DNA of 64,000 bases from Brevibacterium sp. XM4083. Its GTDB lineage: Bacteria; Actinomycetota; Actinomycetes; Actinomycetales; Brevibacteriaceae. Location of the stretch: NCBI RefSeq assembly GCF_006489205.2, contig NZ_VFYR02000001.1, positions 732,563 through 796,562 of the forward strand, written 5' to 3'. The position numbers and the translations under genes were made by a program. Each line of letters starts with the position of its first letter. The stretch's first letter is position 1. The notes under the pieces are model-generated. The model made no database searches. It was not told the origin of the DNA and was given only the letters and a program-made list of their open reading frames with translations. Below are positions 1 to 8,173 of the stretch, one piece after another.

Positions 1-426
1 GAACTGCGATGCGGAGACGGTGACGTACTCGGCCATGCCGCCGCCGTCGGCGTTGGCCCCGAGCGAGGCCATGAGCCGGCAGCTCGTCGGTGCCCCGCGC
101 CGGCAGGCGATGCATTCGCCGCAGCTGTAGGCGATGGGGAACACCGCCCCGTGGTCACCGACGGTGATGTCCTCGACACCGGGACCCACCTCGACGACGG
201 TCCCGGAGAACTCATGGCCCATCGGCTGGGGAAGCTGGGCGCCGGTAACCGGGTGCGGGGAGAAGAGGTCGATCGGTGAGGCCTCGGGGTTGAGGTAGAG
301 GTGGACGTCGCTGCCGCACACGCCGACGTAGGCGTTGCGGAGCTTGACCTGGCCGGGGCCGACGGTCGGTTCGGGGATGTCCTCGATGCGCAGATCTTCG
401 CGTCCGTGGAGTCGCGCAGCCTTCAT
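1..426 (-). CDS. Zinc-dependent alcohol dehydrogenase, N-terminal part (cut by window edge)
   Basis: The first 142 residues of a medium-chain zinc alcohol dehydrogenase are visible; the rest lies beyond the window start. The ATG is at 426-424, after a purine-rich stretch. Seen: catalytic-zinc motif GVCGSDVH near residue 36, GHEFSG near residue 70, and a structural-zinc lobe with cysteines in SCGECIACRRGAPTSC near residues 104-119. The family oxidises secondary alcohols or polyols with NAD(P). The spacing resembles the butanediol/sorbitol dehydrogenase branch, but the cofactor domain is missing, so substrate and cofactor cannot be called. Confidence 0.85.
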   Translation of the reverse strand, partial: MKAARLHGREDLRIEDIPEPTVGPGQVKLRNAYVGVCGSDVHLYLNPEASPIDLFSPHPVTGAQLPQPMGHEFSGTVVEVGPGVEDITVGDHGAVFPIAYSCGECIACRRGAPTSCRLMASLGANADGGGMAEYVTVSASQF

Positions 427-603
427 CAGTGCCTCTCTTCATGTTCGGTGATGCTCTCACCATCCACGATCCACGGCGGAGCCCGGGGGCGACAACCGCC
501 GATTGCGGCGGATTTCCCGGTCGTCGTCCGCCATCTGTCGCTCGTCGGGGGCGTGGTGCCGGCCCCGGCCGAGGGCACTCTGGTCGGTGTCAGTCCCTGA
601 GCG

Positions 604-609
604 CATAAT
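604..609 (+). promoter_or_regulatory. Putative -10 element of a leaderless promoter
   Basis: CATAAT ends seven bases before the ATG at 617, so transcription would begin at or next to the start codon. No Shine-Dalgarno sequence precedes this ATG. The -35 region (TGGTCG near 581) is weak, as is common in actinobacteria. Confidence 0.45.
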
Positions 610-616
610 AGAACGC

Positions 617-976
617 ATGAACGAATATCGGGTGCCGGAGTGGCTCACTGACTACCAGGACTTCAAGGCGCTGTGCTCAGCGGTGTCGGGGGAGTACATC
701 CGCTTCTCCCTCACGACCGGGTGCGACACCGTCGCCTACACTCATTCGCAGAACACGGCCGGACTGCCGCGCTACTCGTGTCTGCTCACCGCCGATGACG
801 GGGCGACGCTGCTCCTCGTCCTCGACGACTGGGCAGGGCGGATGGACGAGGCGGGTCCCACGGTGCGCGCGTGGCTCGGTGCGAACGCGAGTCTGCGCGG
901 CTGCCGGCCGGGGAAGTCGCACTACGTCGGCGACAGCTATTGGCGGAAGCAGTGGCAGCTCGCCAACCCATGGTGA
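617..976 (+). CDS. Small protein of unknown function (119 aa)
   Basis: I do not recognise this family. It is a soluble protein of 119 residues, rich in aromatic residues at its start (EYRVPEWLTDYQDF) and end (YWRKQWQLANPW), without a signal peptide or membrane segment. The ATG at 617 is preferred over an upstream in-frame ATG at 503, because that extension is Arg/Ser-rich and reads like a non-coding frame, and because a -10-like CATAAT sits where a leaderless transcript would need it. It faces away from the alcohol dehydrogenase and converges on the aminotransferase-fold gene, so it appears monocistronic. Confidence 0.6.
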   Translation: MNEYRVPEWLTDYQDFKALCSAVSGEYIRFSLTTGCDTVAYTHSQNTAGLPRYSCLLTADDGATLLLVLDDWAGRMDEAGPTVRAWLGANASLRGCRPGKSHYVGDSYWRKQWQLANPW

Positions 977-983
977 GGGGTGC

Positions 984-2249
984 TCACACCTCCACCTCGG
1001 CGAGGGACTCGCCCAAGGCGTCGAGCAGCAGGGGCAGCTCCGCCGCGCTGAACGCGAGCGGCGGGCGAACCTTGAGGACGTTGTCGTCACGACCGATGCG
1101 GGAGATGACGACGTGCTTGGCCTTCATCGCCTCGACGACCTGCTTCGTCAGGTCGGGGGCAGGTGTGCCGTCGACGGCGAAGTCGAGGCCGAGGAACATG
1201 CCCGCGCCCCGCGCGGTGCGGATGAAATCGTACTGGTCCGCGTACTCCTCGAGCCGGACCTTCGCCTCGGCGCCGAGGATGCGGGCGCGCTCCATGAGCT
1301 CCTTCTCCGCCATCTCCTCGAGCACGGCCTGCCCGACCGCCGCGGACACAGGGTTGCCGGCGAAGGTGTTGAAGAACTCGTTGCGGGGACCGAACGCATC
1401 CATCACCTCGGCGGTGGTGATGACGGCCGACATCGGATGGCCGTTGCCGATCGGCTTGCCCAGGGTGACGAGGTCGGGGACGAGACCGACCCGCTGGTAC
1501 CCCCACATGTGGGTGCCGGTGCGCCCGAAACCCGACTGCACCTCGTCGGCGATGACCATTCCGCCCGCGGCCCGCACCCGCTCGGCGATCCCGGTCACGA
1601 GCCCCTCGGGCAGACGCGGCATCCCCTCGGTCGAGAACAGCCAGTCGAAGAGGCACGCCGACACCCCGTATCCGGCCTCCTGGAGCGAGGCGATCGCGGC
1701 GTCGAGGTCAGCGAGTGTCGCGGCGAGCACCTCGTCGGGACCGCGCTCATCGGTGTCGAGGTCGGGGATGCGCAGGGTGCGCACGTGCGGGCCGAGTCCC
1801 TCCTGCGTCTTCAGCCCCGTCGTCATCTCCGCCAGCGCGATCGTCGTGCCGTGATAGCTGAAATCGGAGACGATGAGGCCCGTCACCCCGGTCAGCTGGC
1901 GGCTGATCCGCAGGGCGAGCTCGTTGGCCTCGGACCCCGAATTGCCGAAGAACACCCGCTCGAGCCGATCCTCGAAGGTCGCCAGCAGCGCCTCCGCGTA
2001 GTCGACGACGCGGGCGTTGAGATAGCGGGTGTGGACGTTGAGCGTGCGCGCCTGCTGGCACAGGGCGTCGACGACGCGATCGTTGGCGTGCCCGACGTGG
2101 GGGACGTTGTTATACGCGTCGAGGTACCGCTGGCCGTGGACATCGGTGAACCACACCCCCTTGGCCGAGACGAACTCGAGCGGTTCGTCGTAGAACAGCG
2201 GTGAGTACGGCCCCAGGGTGGCGTGGCGGCGGGTGAGGAGGTCGGTCAT
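984..2249 (-). CDS. Class III aminotransferase-fold PLP enzyme, possible phospho-lyase
   Basis: A 421-residue fold-type I PLP enzyme of aminotransferase class III. Seen: GNSGSEANELALR (phosphate-binding region, about residue 110), YHGTT, ADEVQSGFGRTG with the cofactor Asp, and LGKPIGNGHP holding the Schiff-base Lys. The length is normal. Its ATG overlaps the stop of the upstream kinase gene (ATGA), so the two are translationally coupled. Kinase plus class III PLP enzyme is the arrangement known for hydroxylysine or ethanolamine breakdown, where a phosphorylated amino-alcohol is split by a PLP phospho-lyase of the AGXT2L type. That role is inferred from context; a true aminotransferase is the alternative. 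Confidence 0.85.
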   Translation of the reverse strand: MTDLLTRRHATLGPYSPLFYDEPLEFVSAKGVWFTDVHGQRYLDAYNNVPHVGHANDRVVDALCQQARTLNVHTRYLNARVVDYAEALLATFEDRLERVFFGNSGSEANELALRISRQLTGVTGLIVSDFSYHGTTIALAEMTTGLKTQEGLGPHVRTLRIPDLDTDERGPDEVLAATLADLDAAIASLQEAGYGVSACLFDWLFSTEGMPRLPEGLVTGIAERVRAAGGMVIADEVQSGFGRTGTHMWGYQRVGLVPDLVTLGKPIGNGHPMSAVITTAEVMDAFGPRNEFFNTFAGNPVSAAVGQAVLEEMAEKELMERARILGAEAKVRLEEYADQYDFIRTARGAGMFLGLDFAVDGTPAPDLTKQVVEAMKAKHVVISRIGRDDNVLKVRPPLAFSAAELPLLLDALGESLAEVEV

Positions 2250-3364
2250 CGGTGGGCTCCGGAGCGTCGGTCGGCGACGAACGCGGCGGCGAGGTCGACG
2301 AGGTGGGGGAGGACGGTGTGGATGTGGAACTCCGCGGCCGGCTCGCCGCGGCGATCGGCGGCCCACCCGAGGTAGGTGAGGCCGCGGGCGACGAGGAGGG
2401 CCGGGAACGCCGCGAAGTCCGCGGCATCGAGTGGGCGTCGGCGCTGGTAGCCGGCGAAGAGCGCGGCCTGGTACTCCGCGGCCCGCGGATGGCGGGTGAA
2501 GAAGTAGAGGGCGGTCGCGAGGTCGAAGAGGTGCCAGCCGGCGGCGAAATCGTCGAAGTCGATGAGGACGAGACCAGAGGTCGTGCGCAGCACGTTCTCC
2601 GGGGTGAGGTCGGCGTGGATCGGCCCGAACCGCTGCGGCCCGACGCCGTAGTCGGCGAGGACCGTGCGGATGTCGGCGATCGCCTCGGTGAGCGTGGCGA
2701 GCGCTGCGGAGTTCTCCGGCGCGTGCAGTTCGCGCACCCTCAGCGGGGCGCCCCACAACGCGGCCTCCCCGACGAGACCGTCGGCATCCCAGCGCGGACG
2801 GTCGTCGTCGACGGCGAACCCGGAGGTCATGGTGGCGTCGTGGACGTCTCCGATGAGCTCGCCGAGGCGGTCGAAGTCCTCCGGTTCGTGTGTCGCGGTC
2901 CCGTCGAAGGCCGTCTGCTCGTCACCGAAGTTCCCGTCGTTGGCGATGTGGAGCTGGAGATCGACCTGATGGACGCCGAGGCGGTGGTCGTGACCGACGT
3001 GGACGAAGCTCTGTGCATCGGAGACCGGCACGAACCGCGGCACCGGGACGCCGCGGCCGGCGAGGCTGCCGACGAACTCGAGTTCCCGTGCGAGCTCGGC
3101 ATCGCTGTGATAGCCCTGCCGGTGGACCCGGAGGACGTAGGACGTGCCCGCGTGCTCGAGCCCGAAGACGCTGTTCTCCCGGTGCTTGAGCAGGCGCAGT
3201 GCGGTCGACTCCGGCAGGCCGAACGCGGCCAGGGCCTCCGCGGCGAGCTCTGCCGCCCCCACGACGGCCGTGGATGCGGCACCCGCCTCTGTGGATGCCG
3301 CACCCGCCGCCACGGCGGAGGGGCCGGTGCTGCGCCGCGGTTCGGGCTGGGCCGTCCTCGACAT
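2246..3364 (-). CDS. Aminoglycoside-phosphotransferase-fold small-molecule kinase
   Basis: A 372-residue APH-family kinase. Residues about 1-45 are an Ala/Ser/Thr-rich tail without predicted fold; the kinase fold follows. Seen: the catalytic loop HADLTPENVL (Brenner motif, catalytic Asp and Asn) and LIDFDDFAAG (metal-binding Asp). The start at 3364 is chosen because AAGGAG lies just upstream; a longer frame to 3463 would run through the promoter. It overlaps the following PLP-enzyme gene by ATGA. The pairing fits a hydroxylysine-kinase-like or amino-alcohol kinase; homoserine- or choline-kinase-like activity cannot be excluded. The operator at 3428-3442 probably controls it. Confidence 0.82.
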   Translation of the reverse strand: MSRTAQPEPRRSTGPSAVAAGAASTEAGAASTAVVGAAELAAEALAAFGLPESTALRLLKHRENSVFGLEHAGTSYVLRVHRQGYHSDAELARELEFVGSLAGRGVPVPRFVPVSDAQSFVHVGHDHRLGVHQVDLQLHIANDGNFGDEQTAFDGTATHEPEDFDRLGELIGDVHDATMTSGFAVDDDRPRWDADGLVGEAALWGAPLRVRELHAPENSAALATLTEAIADIRTVLADYGVGPQRFGPIHADLTPENVLRTTSGLVLIDFDDFAAGWHLFDLATALYFFTRHPRAAEYQAALFAGYQRRRPLDAADFAAFPALLVARGLTYLGWAADRRGEPAAEFHIHTVLPHLVDLAAAFVADRRSGAHR

Positions 3365-3425
3365 CGATGTCTCCTTCGGTCGCTCTGCGGGTGTCGCCGT
3401 GCGGCGAACAGGGGCCGATTGCAAA

Positions 3426-3442
3426 GTTATACTCGGAGTATA
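3426..3442 (-). promoter_or_regulatory. Perfect palindrome overlapping the kinase-operon promoter
   Basis: TATACTCGGAGTATA (3428-3442) is a perfect inverted repeat with 7-bp arms around one base. It overlaps a -10-like TATAAC on the minus strand (3431-3426) that would drive the kinase and PLP-enzyme genes. It lies 64 bp before the divergent TetR gene, the usual place for that regulator's operator. Confidence 0.6.
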
Positions 3443-3506
3443 GAACATGAACTGGCAATCCATCCAGGGGTCGGAGGCGATCCGTCCGCTGTGAGAGGAT
3501 CAAGGC

Positions 3507-4127
3507 GTGAACAGTGCGACCGACACCGGTGACCCCGCCCCCAGCCTGCGGGAGCGGCGCCGGGCGCAGACCCGCGAGGACCTCGTGTCCGGGGTGCTCG
3601 CGGTCATCGACGCGCAGGGCTTCGACCGACTGACGATCGAGAGGATCGCGACGGCGGCCGGGGTGTCCCGGGGGACCGTCTACGCGCATTTCCCCGGAGG
3701 GCTCACCGAACTCGTCTCCGCCGCCTATGCGGAGATCGGGCGGACGATCGTCGCCCGCACGACCACGGAGATCGCGTCAGTGAGCGTGTGGACCGAGGAG
3801 CTCACCGCACATGCCCGAGCGATGTTCGACTTCGCCGCGAACTCCGGCAGCGGACACTTCTACAACGTCTCCGGGCCGGCCTTCATCGCCGGCGGGGAGT
3901 CCCGTGGCATCGGCTCCGGGGCGAGTCGGGCGATGATCGCCGACACCCTCGCACAGGCCCAGGCCGCGGGCCTGTTGCGGGAGACCGTCGTGCCCGGAGC
4001 CGTGGCCACCCTGCTCGTCGGCGCCATCCGGGAGGCCGCGATCGCCATCGCCACCGGCGAGGCCGACTCCGCGAAGGAGCTCGCCGCGTTCTCCACCCTC
4101 GTCGCCGGCCTCGCGGCCCCGCACTGA
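3507..4127 (+). CDS. TetR/AcrR-family transcriptional regulator
   Basis: A 206-residue TetR-type repressor. The N-terminal helix-turn-helix is clear: LTIERIATAAGVSRGTVYAHF at about residues 33-53, with the normal YxHF end. The C-terminal ligand domain is Ala-rich and helical. Translation starts at GTG 3507; the purine-rich stretch before it is only a modest ribosome site. It is divergent from the kinase/PLP-enzyme pair and shares with it the palindrome at 3428-3442, so it probably represses that pair and itself. It also reads toward the monoamine oxidase gene 280 bp downstream. The ligand is unknown; an amine or amino-alcohol would fit. Confidence 0.85.
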   Translation: MNSATDTGDPAPSLRERRRAQTREDLVSGVLAVIDAQGFDRLTIERIATAAGVSRGTVYAHFPGGLTELVSAAYAEIGRTIVARTTTEIASVSVWTEELTAHARAMFDFAANSGSGHFYNVSGPAFIAGGESRGIGSGASRAMIADTLAQAQAAGLLRETVVPGAVATLLVGAIREAAIAIATGEADSAKELAAFSTLVAGLAAPH

Positions 4128-4140
4128 GGGCTCTCGCCGC

Positions 4141-4229
4141 CACTGGGCGCCGCCACCGGGCGCCGACACCGGACAGCGACACCGGGCAGCAATACCGGGC
4201 AGTGACACCCGGCACCGACACCGGACACA
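4141..4229 (+). repeat. Degenerate 12-13 bp tandem repeat
   Basis: About seven imperfect copies of a GACACCGGGCAGC-like unit lie head to tail directly after the TetR stop. No gene reads through it convincingly. It may be a slippage product. Confidence 0.5.
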
Positions 4230-4236
4230 GCCGCAC

Positions 4237-4266
4237 CGTGCACGCTCGGGCAAGGATCGTGCACGC
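4237..4266 (+). promoter_or_regulatory. Two CGTGCACGC sites 21 bp apart
   Basis: CGTGCACGC occurs at 4237-4245 and again at 4258-4266. Each contains the 8-bp palindrome CGTGCACG, and the 21-bp spacing places both on the same DNA face. They sit about 145 bp before the monoamine oxidase start, so they may be a regulator-binding pair. No regulator can be assigned. Confidence 0.3.
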
Positions 4267-4407
4267 GCGCACAAGGACCGGTGCCCCCACCTCGGCGAGG
4301 ATGGACTCAGGCAGCGACAGCTGCTGACGATCCGCCGGGCGCGGACGTGCCGGTCACCAGATGACGGCAGGCGTCTCGGTCGGCTGCAGACAAGGAGTGC
4401 CCCGGGT

Positions 4408-5739
4408 ATGTCAAAGAAGATTCTCATCGTCGGTGCCGGATTCTCCGGCCTCATCGCAGCGCGCGAACTGCAGACCGCAGGTGTGGAGGTCGAGATCTTC
4501 GAGGCTCGCGACCGGATCGGCGGCCGCGCCTGGACCGATGAGCGACTCGGACGGCCGCTCGAACTCGGCGCCACGTGGGTGCACTGGATGCAGCCGTTCG
4601 TGTGGTCGGAGATCGCCCGCTACGGTCAGGAGATCCACCCCAGCCCCGACTACGACCGCGCGTTCTGGATCACCGACGGCAACCTCGTCGAGGGCCCGAA
4701 GGAGCGGATGAACGAGGTGCTCGACCGGCCGCAGAAGAAGATCTTCGAGGGCTCGTGTGAGCTCTTCCCCTACCCGCACGACCCGCTCCACGTCCTCAGC
4801 GACCGCTACGACGGCCCCGCCGAGGTCGTCGAGCAGTTCCGGGCCGCCGATGAGGGAGGCGTCCTCGACGTCCTCCGCGACGGTGACTTCTCGCAGGAGG
4901 AGATCGACCTCTGCGACTCCTACTGGACCGCGGCCTATCAGGGTCCCCTCGAGACCGCCTCGCCGCTCATGGCCAAGCACTGGGCCGCGCTGTCGGACCA
5001 CCGGCTCGACCTCCTCGACGAGCAGACGCTCGAGTTCAAGCTGAAGAACGGCATGCGCGGACTCTACGAGGCGCTCGCCGCCGACCTCACGTGCCCCATC
5101 CACCTCTCGGCGCCGGTGACGAAGGTCGAGCATGAGAACGGCGCCCGGCTCACGCTTGCCGACGGCTCGACCGTCGAGGGCGACGCCGTCATCGTCACCA
5201 CCCCGATCGGGGCGATCAACACGATCGAGTTCTCGCCCGCCCTGCCGGCCCCGCTGCAGGAGATCGCCGACGAGAAGACGAACAGCGTCGGATCGAAGAT
5301 CTGGATCAAGATCGACGGCCACCATTCGTTCATCGCCACGGCCCCGAAGGGCGGGCCGCTGGCGATGATCAAGAGCGAGTACTTCCTCGACGACGGCACG
5401 ACGATCATGGTCGGCTTCGGCGGCGACCACACCGCCATCGACCTCACGGACACGGACCAGGTGCAGGAGATCATGCGGCAGTGGCGCGACGACATCGTCG
5501 TGCTCGCCGCCGACGGCCACGACTGGGTGGCCGACCAGTGGAGCGGGCAGACGTGGGCGACGCTGAAGTCCGGCCAGTTCATCGACGGCTGGTCGCGCTT
5601 CGCCGACACCGACACGGCGATGTACTTCGCCGGTGCCGACTACGCGAAGGGCTGGAACGGCGTCGTCGTCGACGGGGCCATCGAAACCGGGATCACGACG
5701 GCCAGGCGCGTCCTCGCCGAGGTGGTCCGCGACCGCTGA
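4408..5739 (+). CDS. Flavin-containing monoamine oxidase family protein
   Basis: A 443-residue FAD amine oxidase. Seen: dinucleotide-binding GAGFSGLIAAREL at residues 9-21, the following EARDRIGGRAWT typical of amine oxidases, LGATWVH, and the C-terminal FAD-contact segment YFAGADYAKGWNGVVVDGAI. There is no signal peptide, so it is cytoplasmic. The family deaminates amines with oxygen, giving aldehyde, ammonia and hydrogen peroxide. The substrate cannot be read from sequence; putrescine- or tyramine-type oxidases are the nearest style. It is followed by a strong hairpin at 5752-5771, so it is transcribed alone or from the TetR side. Confidence 0.88.
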   Translation: MSKKILIVGAGFSGLIAARELQTAGVEVEIFEARDRIGGRAWTDERLGRPLELGATWVHWMQPFVWSEIARYGQEIHPSPDYDRAFWITDGNLVEGPKERMNEVLDRPQKKIFEGSCELFPYPHDPLHVLSDRYDGPAEVVEQFRAADEGGVLDVLRDGDFSQEEIDLCDSYWTAAYQGPLETASPLMAKHWAALSDHRLDLLDEQTLEFKLKNGMRGLYEALAADLTCPIHLSAPVTKVEHENGARLTLADGSTVEGDAVIVTTPIGAINTIEFSPALPAPLQEIADEKTNSVGSKIWIKIDGHHSFIATAPKGGPLAMIKSEYFLDDGTTIMVGFGGDHTAIDLTDTDQVQEIMRQWRDDIVVLAADGHDWVADQWSGQTWATLKSGQFIDGWSRFADTDTAMYFAGADYAKGWNGVVVDGAIETGITTARRVLAEVVRDR

Positions 5740-5751
5740 CGAACCCCGAGT

Positions 5752-5771
5752 CCCAGCCCGGTTGGGCTGGG
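5752..5771 (+). terminator. Hairpin terminator after the monoamine oxidase
   Basis: A perfect 8-bp stem CCCAGCCC/GGGCTGGG around GGTT starts 13 bp after the stop codon. There is no long T-tract. Confidence 0.6.
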
Positions 5772-5809
5772 AGGGCAGGACCGCCTCGGCGCCGGTCGGC
5801 CCTCACGGA

Positions 5810-5843
5810 GGCCCCCGCATGAGTCTCAGACTCGGCGGGGGCC
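5810..5843. terminator. Bidirectional hairpin overlapping the 3' end of the MFS gene
   Basis: GGCCCCCGC pairs with GCGGGGGCC, and an inner GAGTC/GACTC arm extends the structure. It lies between two convergent genes and overlaps the last codons and stop of the minus-strand MFS gene. Confidence 0.6.
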
Positions 5844-7025
5844 TTCGTAGGTGCGGCGGACGATGACGACGACCGCGGTGAGGACGAGGGCGATGCCCGC
5901 GGTGAGGGTGAAGAGCAGAGACCATTCCCCGTGCTCGCCGAGGTAGCCGCCGGCCCAGGCTCCGAAGGCGCTGCCGGCGAAGAGGAAGCCGGCGAAGAGG
6001 GAGACGACGGTGCCGCGGGCCTGGGGGAGGACCGTCGTCGACCACGTCTGCAGGGACGAGTGGAGGAACGACCACGTCGTGCCGAGGAGGAGGGCGGCGA
6101 CGATGACGGTGACGATGGAGAGGTGGAGGGCGAGGACGGTGAAGCCGACGGTCGCCGCGGTGCCGCCGATGGCCATGAGCAGCGGCATCGCCAGGCGCGG
6201 GGCGAGGAGTCTGATGAGGCGGCTGGTGAGGATGACGCCGACCCCGTAGGCGGCGGTCGCGAGCCCGGCGATCGCCGCGCCGACCCCGAGGGACTGCAGG
6301 GCCGGGGCGAGGAGCGTGAGGACGCCGAGGACGACGGCGCCCTCGACGAAGACGAGGGCGATGACGACGAGCACCCACCGGTTGCCCAGCGCCATCCTGA
6401 TCGTCGTCAGCACGCCGGCCCGCGGGGTCCTGGGTGCCTCGGGGGCGCGGGCGAGGCCGAGGACGGAGAGGATCGCGAGCACCGAGGTGATCGCGAAGAC
6501 GACCCGCCAGTCGAGGAGGTCGGCGATGATCCCGGCCAGGGCTGTGGCGACTGCCGTGCCGACGGCGATCGCGGCCATGAGATCGGCCAGCGCCGGCTGC
6601 CGGTGCCGCTCATCGACGGTGTCGCCGACGTACGTCAGCGAGGTCGGGACGATCGCGCCGTAGAACGCACCGCCCAGAGTGCGGGCGATGATGAGGACGG
6701 TGAGAGTGGGCGCGAGTGCCGCGACGATGCCGACGAGCGCCGCGGCGATGAGGCTTGCGCGCATGAGGCGGATCCGCCCGACCCGGTCCGAGAGCATCCC
6801 CCACAGCGGCTGACTCACCCCGTAGGCGAGGTAGTACGCGCTCGCGACGGCGAGGGCCTGGGCGAGGGTGACGCCGAGGTCGGCGGCGACGAGGACGAGC
6901 AGAGGACTGATCGCGAACCGGTCGAAGCTGCTGACGAACGCTGCCAGCGAGACCGCCAGCGGCGGGCGCGTGGGGGAGGAGCGGTTGTCCGAGGGACTCT
7001 CGGCAGGATCGGTCGCGGGGCTCAC
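5826..7025 (-). CDS. Major facilitator superfamily transporter
   Basis: A 399-residue protein with about 12 hydrophobic segments in two halves split by a polar loop near residue 205. The loop between segments 2 and 3 carries the MFS motif A form GMLSDRVGRIRLM. A 22-residue polar N-terminus precedes the first helix. It starts at GTG 7025 with GAGG nearby. The drug/proton antiporter branch is the best guess from the motif and size; the substrate is unknown. It converges on the monoamine oxidase gene and is not clearly part of an operon. Confidence 0.85.
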   Translation of the reverse strand: MSPATDPAESPSDNRSSPTRPPLAVSLAAFVSSFDRFAISPLLVLVAADLGVTLAQALAVASAYYLAYGVSQPLWGMLSDRVGRIRLMRASLIAAALVGIVAALAPTLTVLIIARTLGGAFYGAIVPTSLTYVGDTVDERHRQPALADLMAAIAVGTAVATALAGIIADLLDWRVVFAITSVLAILSVLGLARAPEAPRTPRAGVLTTIRMALGNRWVLVVIALVFVEGAVVLGVLTLLAPALQSLGVGAAIAGLATAAYGVGVILTSRLIRLLAPRLAMPLLMAIGGTAATVGFTVLALHLSIVTVIVAALLLGTTWSFLHSSLQTWSTTVLPQARGTVVSLFAGFLFAGSAFGAWAGGYLGEHGEWSLLFTLTAGIALVLTAVVVIVRRTYEGPRRV

Positions 7026-7107
7026 GAATCCTCACTGTACTCCCGCTCAGACTTCCAGGGCCGCGGAGCTCACCTCGCGGAACGGGCGGTCACTGAGCGG
7101 CCGGGTC

Positions 7108-8010
7108 TCACTCGTCCCACGGGTCGTCGGTGAACCAGCCGGCGACGCCGTCGGGCAGTTCGGCGACATCCTCGGCGTTCTTCAGCCCGTACGGGGCCAC
7201 CTGGAGTCCGGCACCGGTGAGGGCGGCGACGTCGTCGGCGGGCAGCGACCTGTTCGGTCCCACCCAGGTAATCCCCGCAGCGGCGATCTGCTCTGGAGTC
7301 TGGTCCGGCAGGGTGCCGTCGAAGAGGTAGAGCGAGGTGAACCCGCGGTCGGCGATCGTCTCTGCCGTGTCGAAGTCGAAGGACTGGACGATGAGGGATG
7401 CGGTGAGTCCGCGATCGGTGAACTCGTCGAGGACGGAGTCGACCTCCGCCGAGGTGGCCCCGGGCTTGATCTCGGGCACGAGGACGACCTCGCCGCCGAG
7501 TTCGTCGAGCAGCTCGGTGAGGGTGACCGTTTCGGCCGGCGCCCCGCCCGTCGGGTGCGTGATCGTCGCAGCGTCCCACTGTTCGCGGGTGAGGTCCCGG
7601 ATCGGGCCGGTGGCGCCGTTGAGTGTGCGGTCCGCGGTGTCGTCGTGGATGAGCACGGGGGTGCCGTCGGAGAGGAACTGGATGTCCATCTCGGGGAGGA
7701 ATCCGTCCCGCGCCGAGGCGGTGAAGCCCTCCATCGACTCCTCCGGATAGACGAGGGCCCCGCCGCGGTGGGAGATCGTCACCGGGGAGGACAGGTCAGC
7801 GACGGAGGCCGTGCCACTGGTCCCGGTCGGAGGAACGGGCATGTCCCCGGCGAGCTGCGACATCGGCGCGGCGGCCTGCTGGTTCTGGACGGATGGCGCG
7901 TTCGCACCGCAGCCGGTCGCGGTGACGAGGGCCGATCCCAGTGCGGCCGCGATCGCAGCGGATCGGAGAGGAATGCGTGTGCGGAGCAGAGTCCGAGGTG
8001 AGGCGCCCAT
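7108..8010 (-). CDS. Glycerophosphodiester phosphodiesterase, lipoprotein
   Basis: A 300-residue secreted GDPD. The N-terminus has Arg residues, a hydrophobic stretch and a lipobox VTATGC (Cys at about residue 34), so it should be a membrane-anchored lipoprotein. Catalytic motifs are present: HRGGALVYPEESMEGF (HRG with the following Glu pair), EMDIQFLSDGTPVLIHDD (metal ligands and second His), and a late VPEIKPG. The family cleaves glycerophosphodiesters to glycerol 3-phosphate and an alcohol. Since a polyglycerol-phosphate locus lies 2 kb away, recycling of teichoic acid or lipid headgroups is plausible. Confidence 0.88.
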   Translation of the reverse strand: MGASPRTLLRTRIPLRSAAIAAALGSALVTATGCGANAPSVQNQQAAAPMSQLAGDMPVPPTGTSGTASVADLSSPVTISHRGGALVYPEESMEGFTASARDGFLPEMDIQFLSDGTPVLIHDDTADRTLNGATGPIRDLTREQWDAATITHPTGGAPAETVTLTELLDELGGEVVLVPEIKPGATSAEVDSVLDEFTDRGLTASLIVQSFDFDTAETIADRGFTSLYLFDGTLPDQTPEQIAAAGITWVGPNRSLPADDVAALTGAGLQVAPYGLKNAEDVAELPDGVAGWFTDDPWDE

Positions 8011-8120
8011 TCATCGGACGCTACGGCGACCGTCCGATCCTCCGATGGCGCGGAGCTGAACGTCAGGGCGGCAGACGGCGAACAGTCGGATGCGGTGGTG
8101 AACACCGTGTGAATGACAGC

Positions 8121-8155
8121 GGCCCGGACGACAGGGAGTCCCTGCCGTCCGGGCC
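8121..8155 (-). terminator. Terminator of the DUF308 gene
   Basis: A 10-bp stem GGCCCGGACG/CGTCCGGGCC encloses a second small stem (AGGGA/TCCCT). It lies 18 bp past the stop of the minus-strand gene. Confidence 0.65.
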
Positions 8156-8173
8156 GCCGGCGGTGCGGTGTCC

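Noticed and set aside
795..2204. A long plus-strand frame opposite the PLP enzyme
   Set aside because: Composition is His/Arg/Glu-rich without family motifs; the minus strand encodes a complete class III enzyme.
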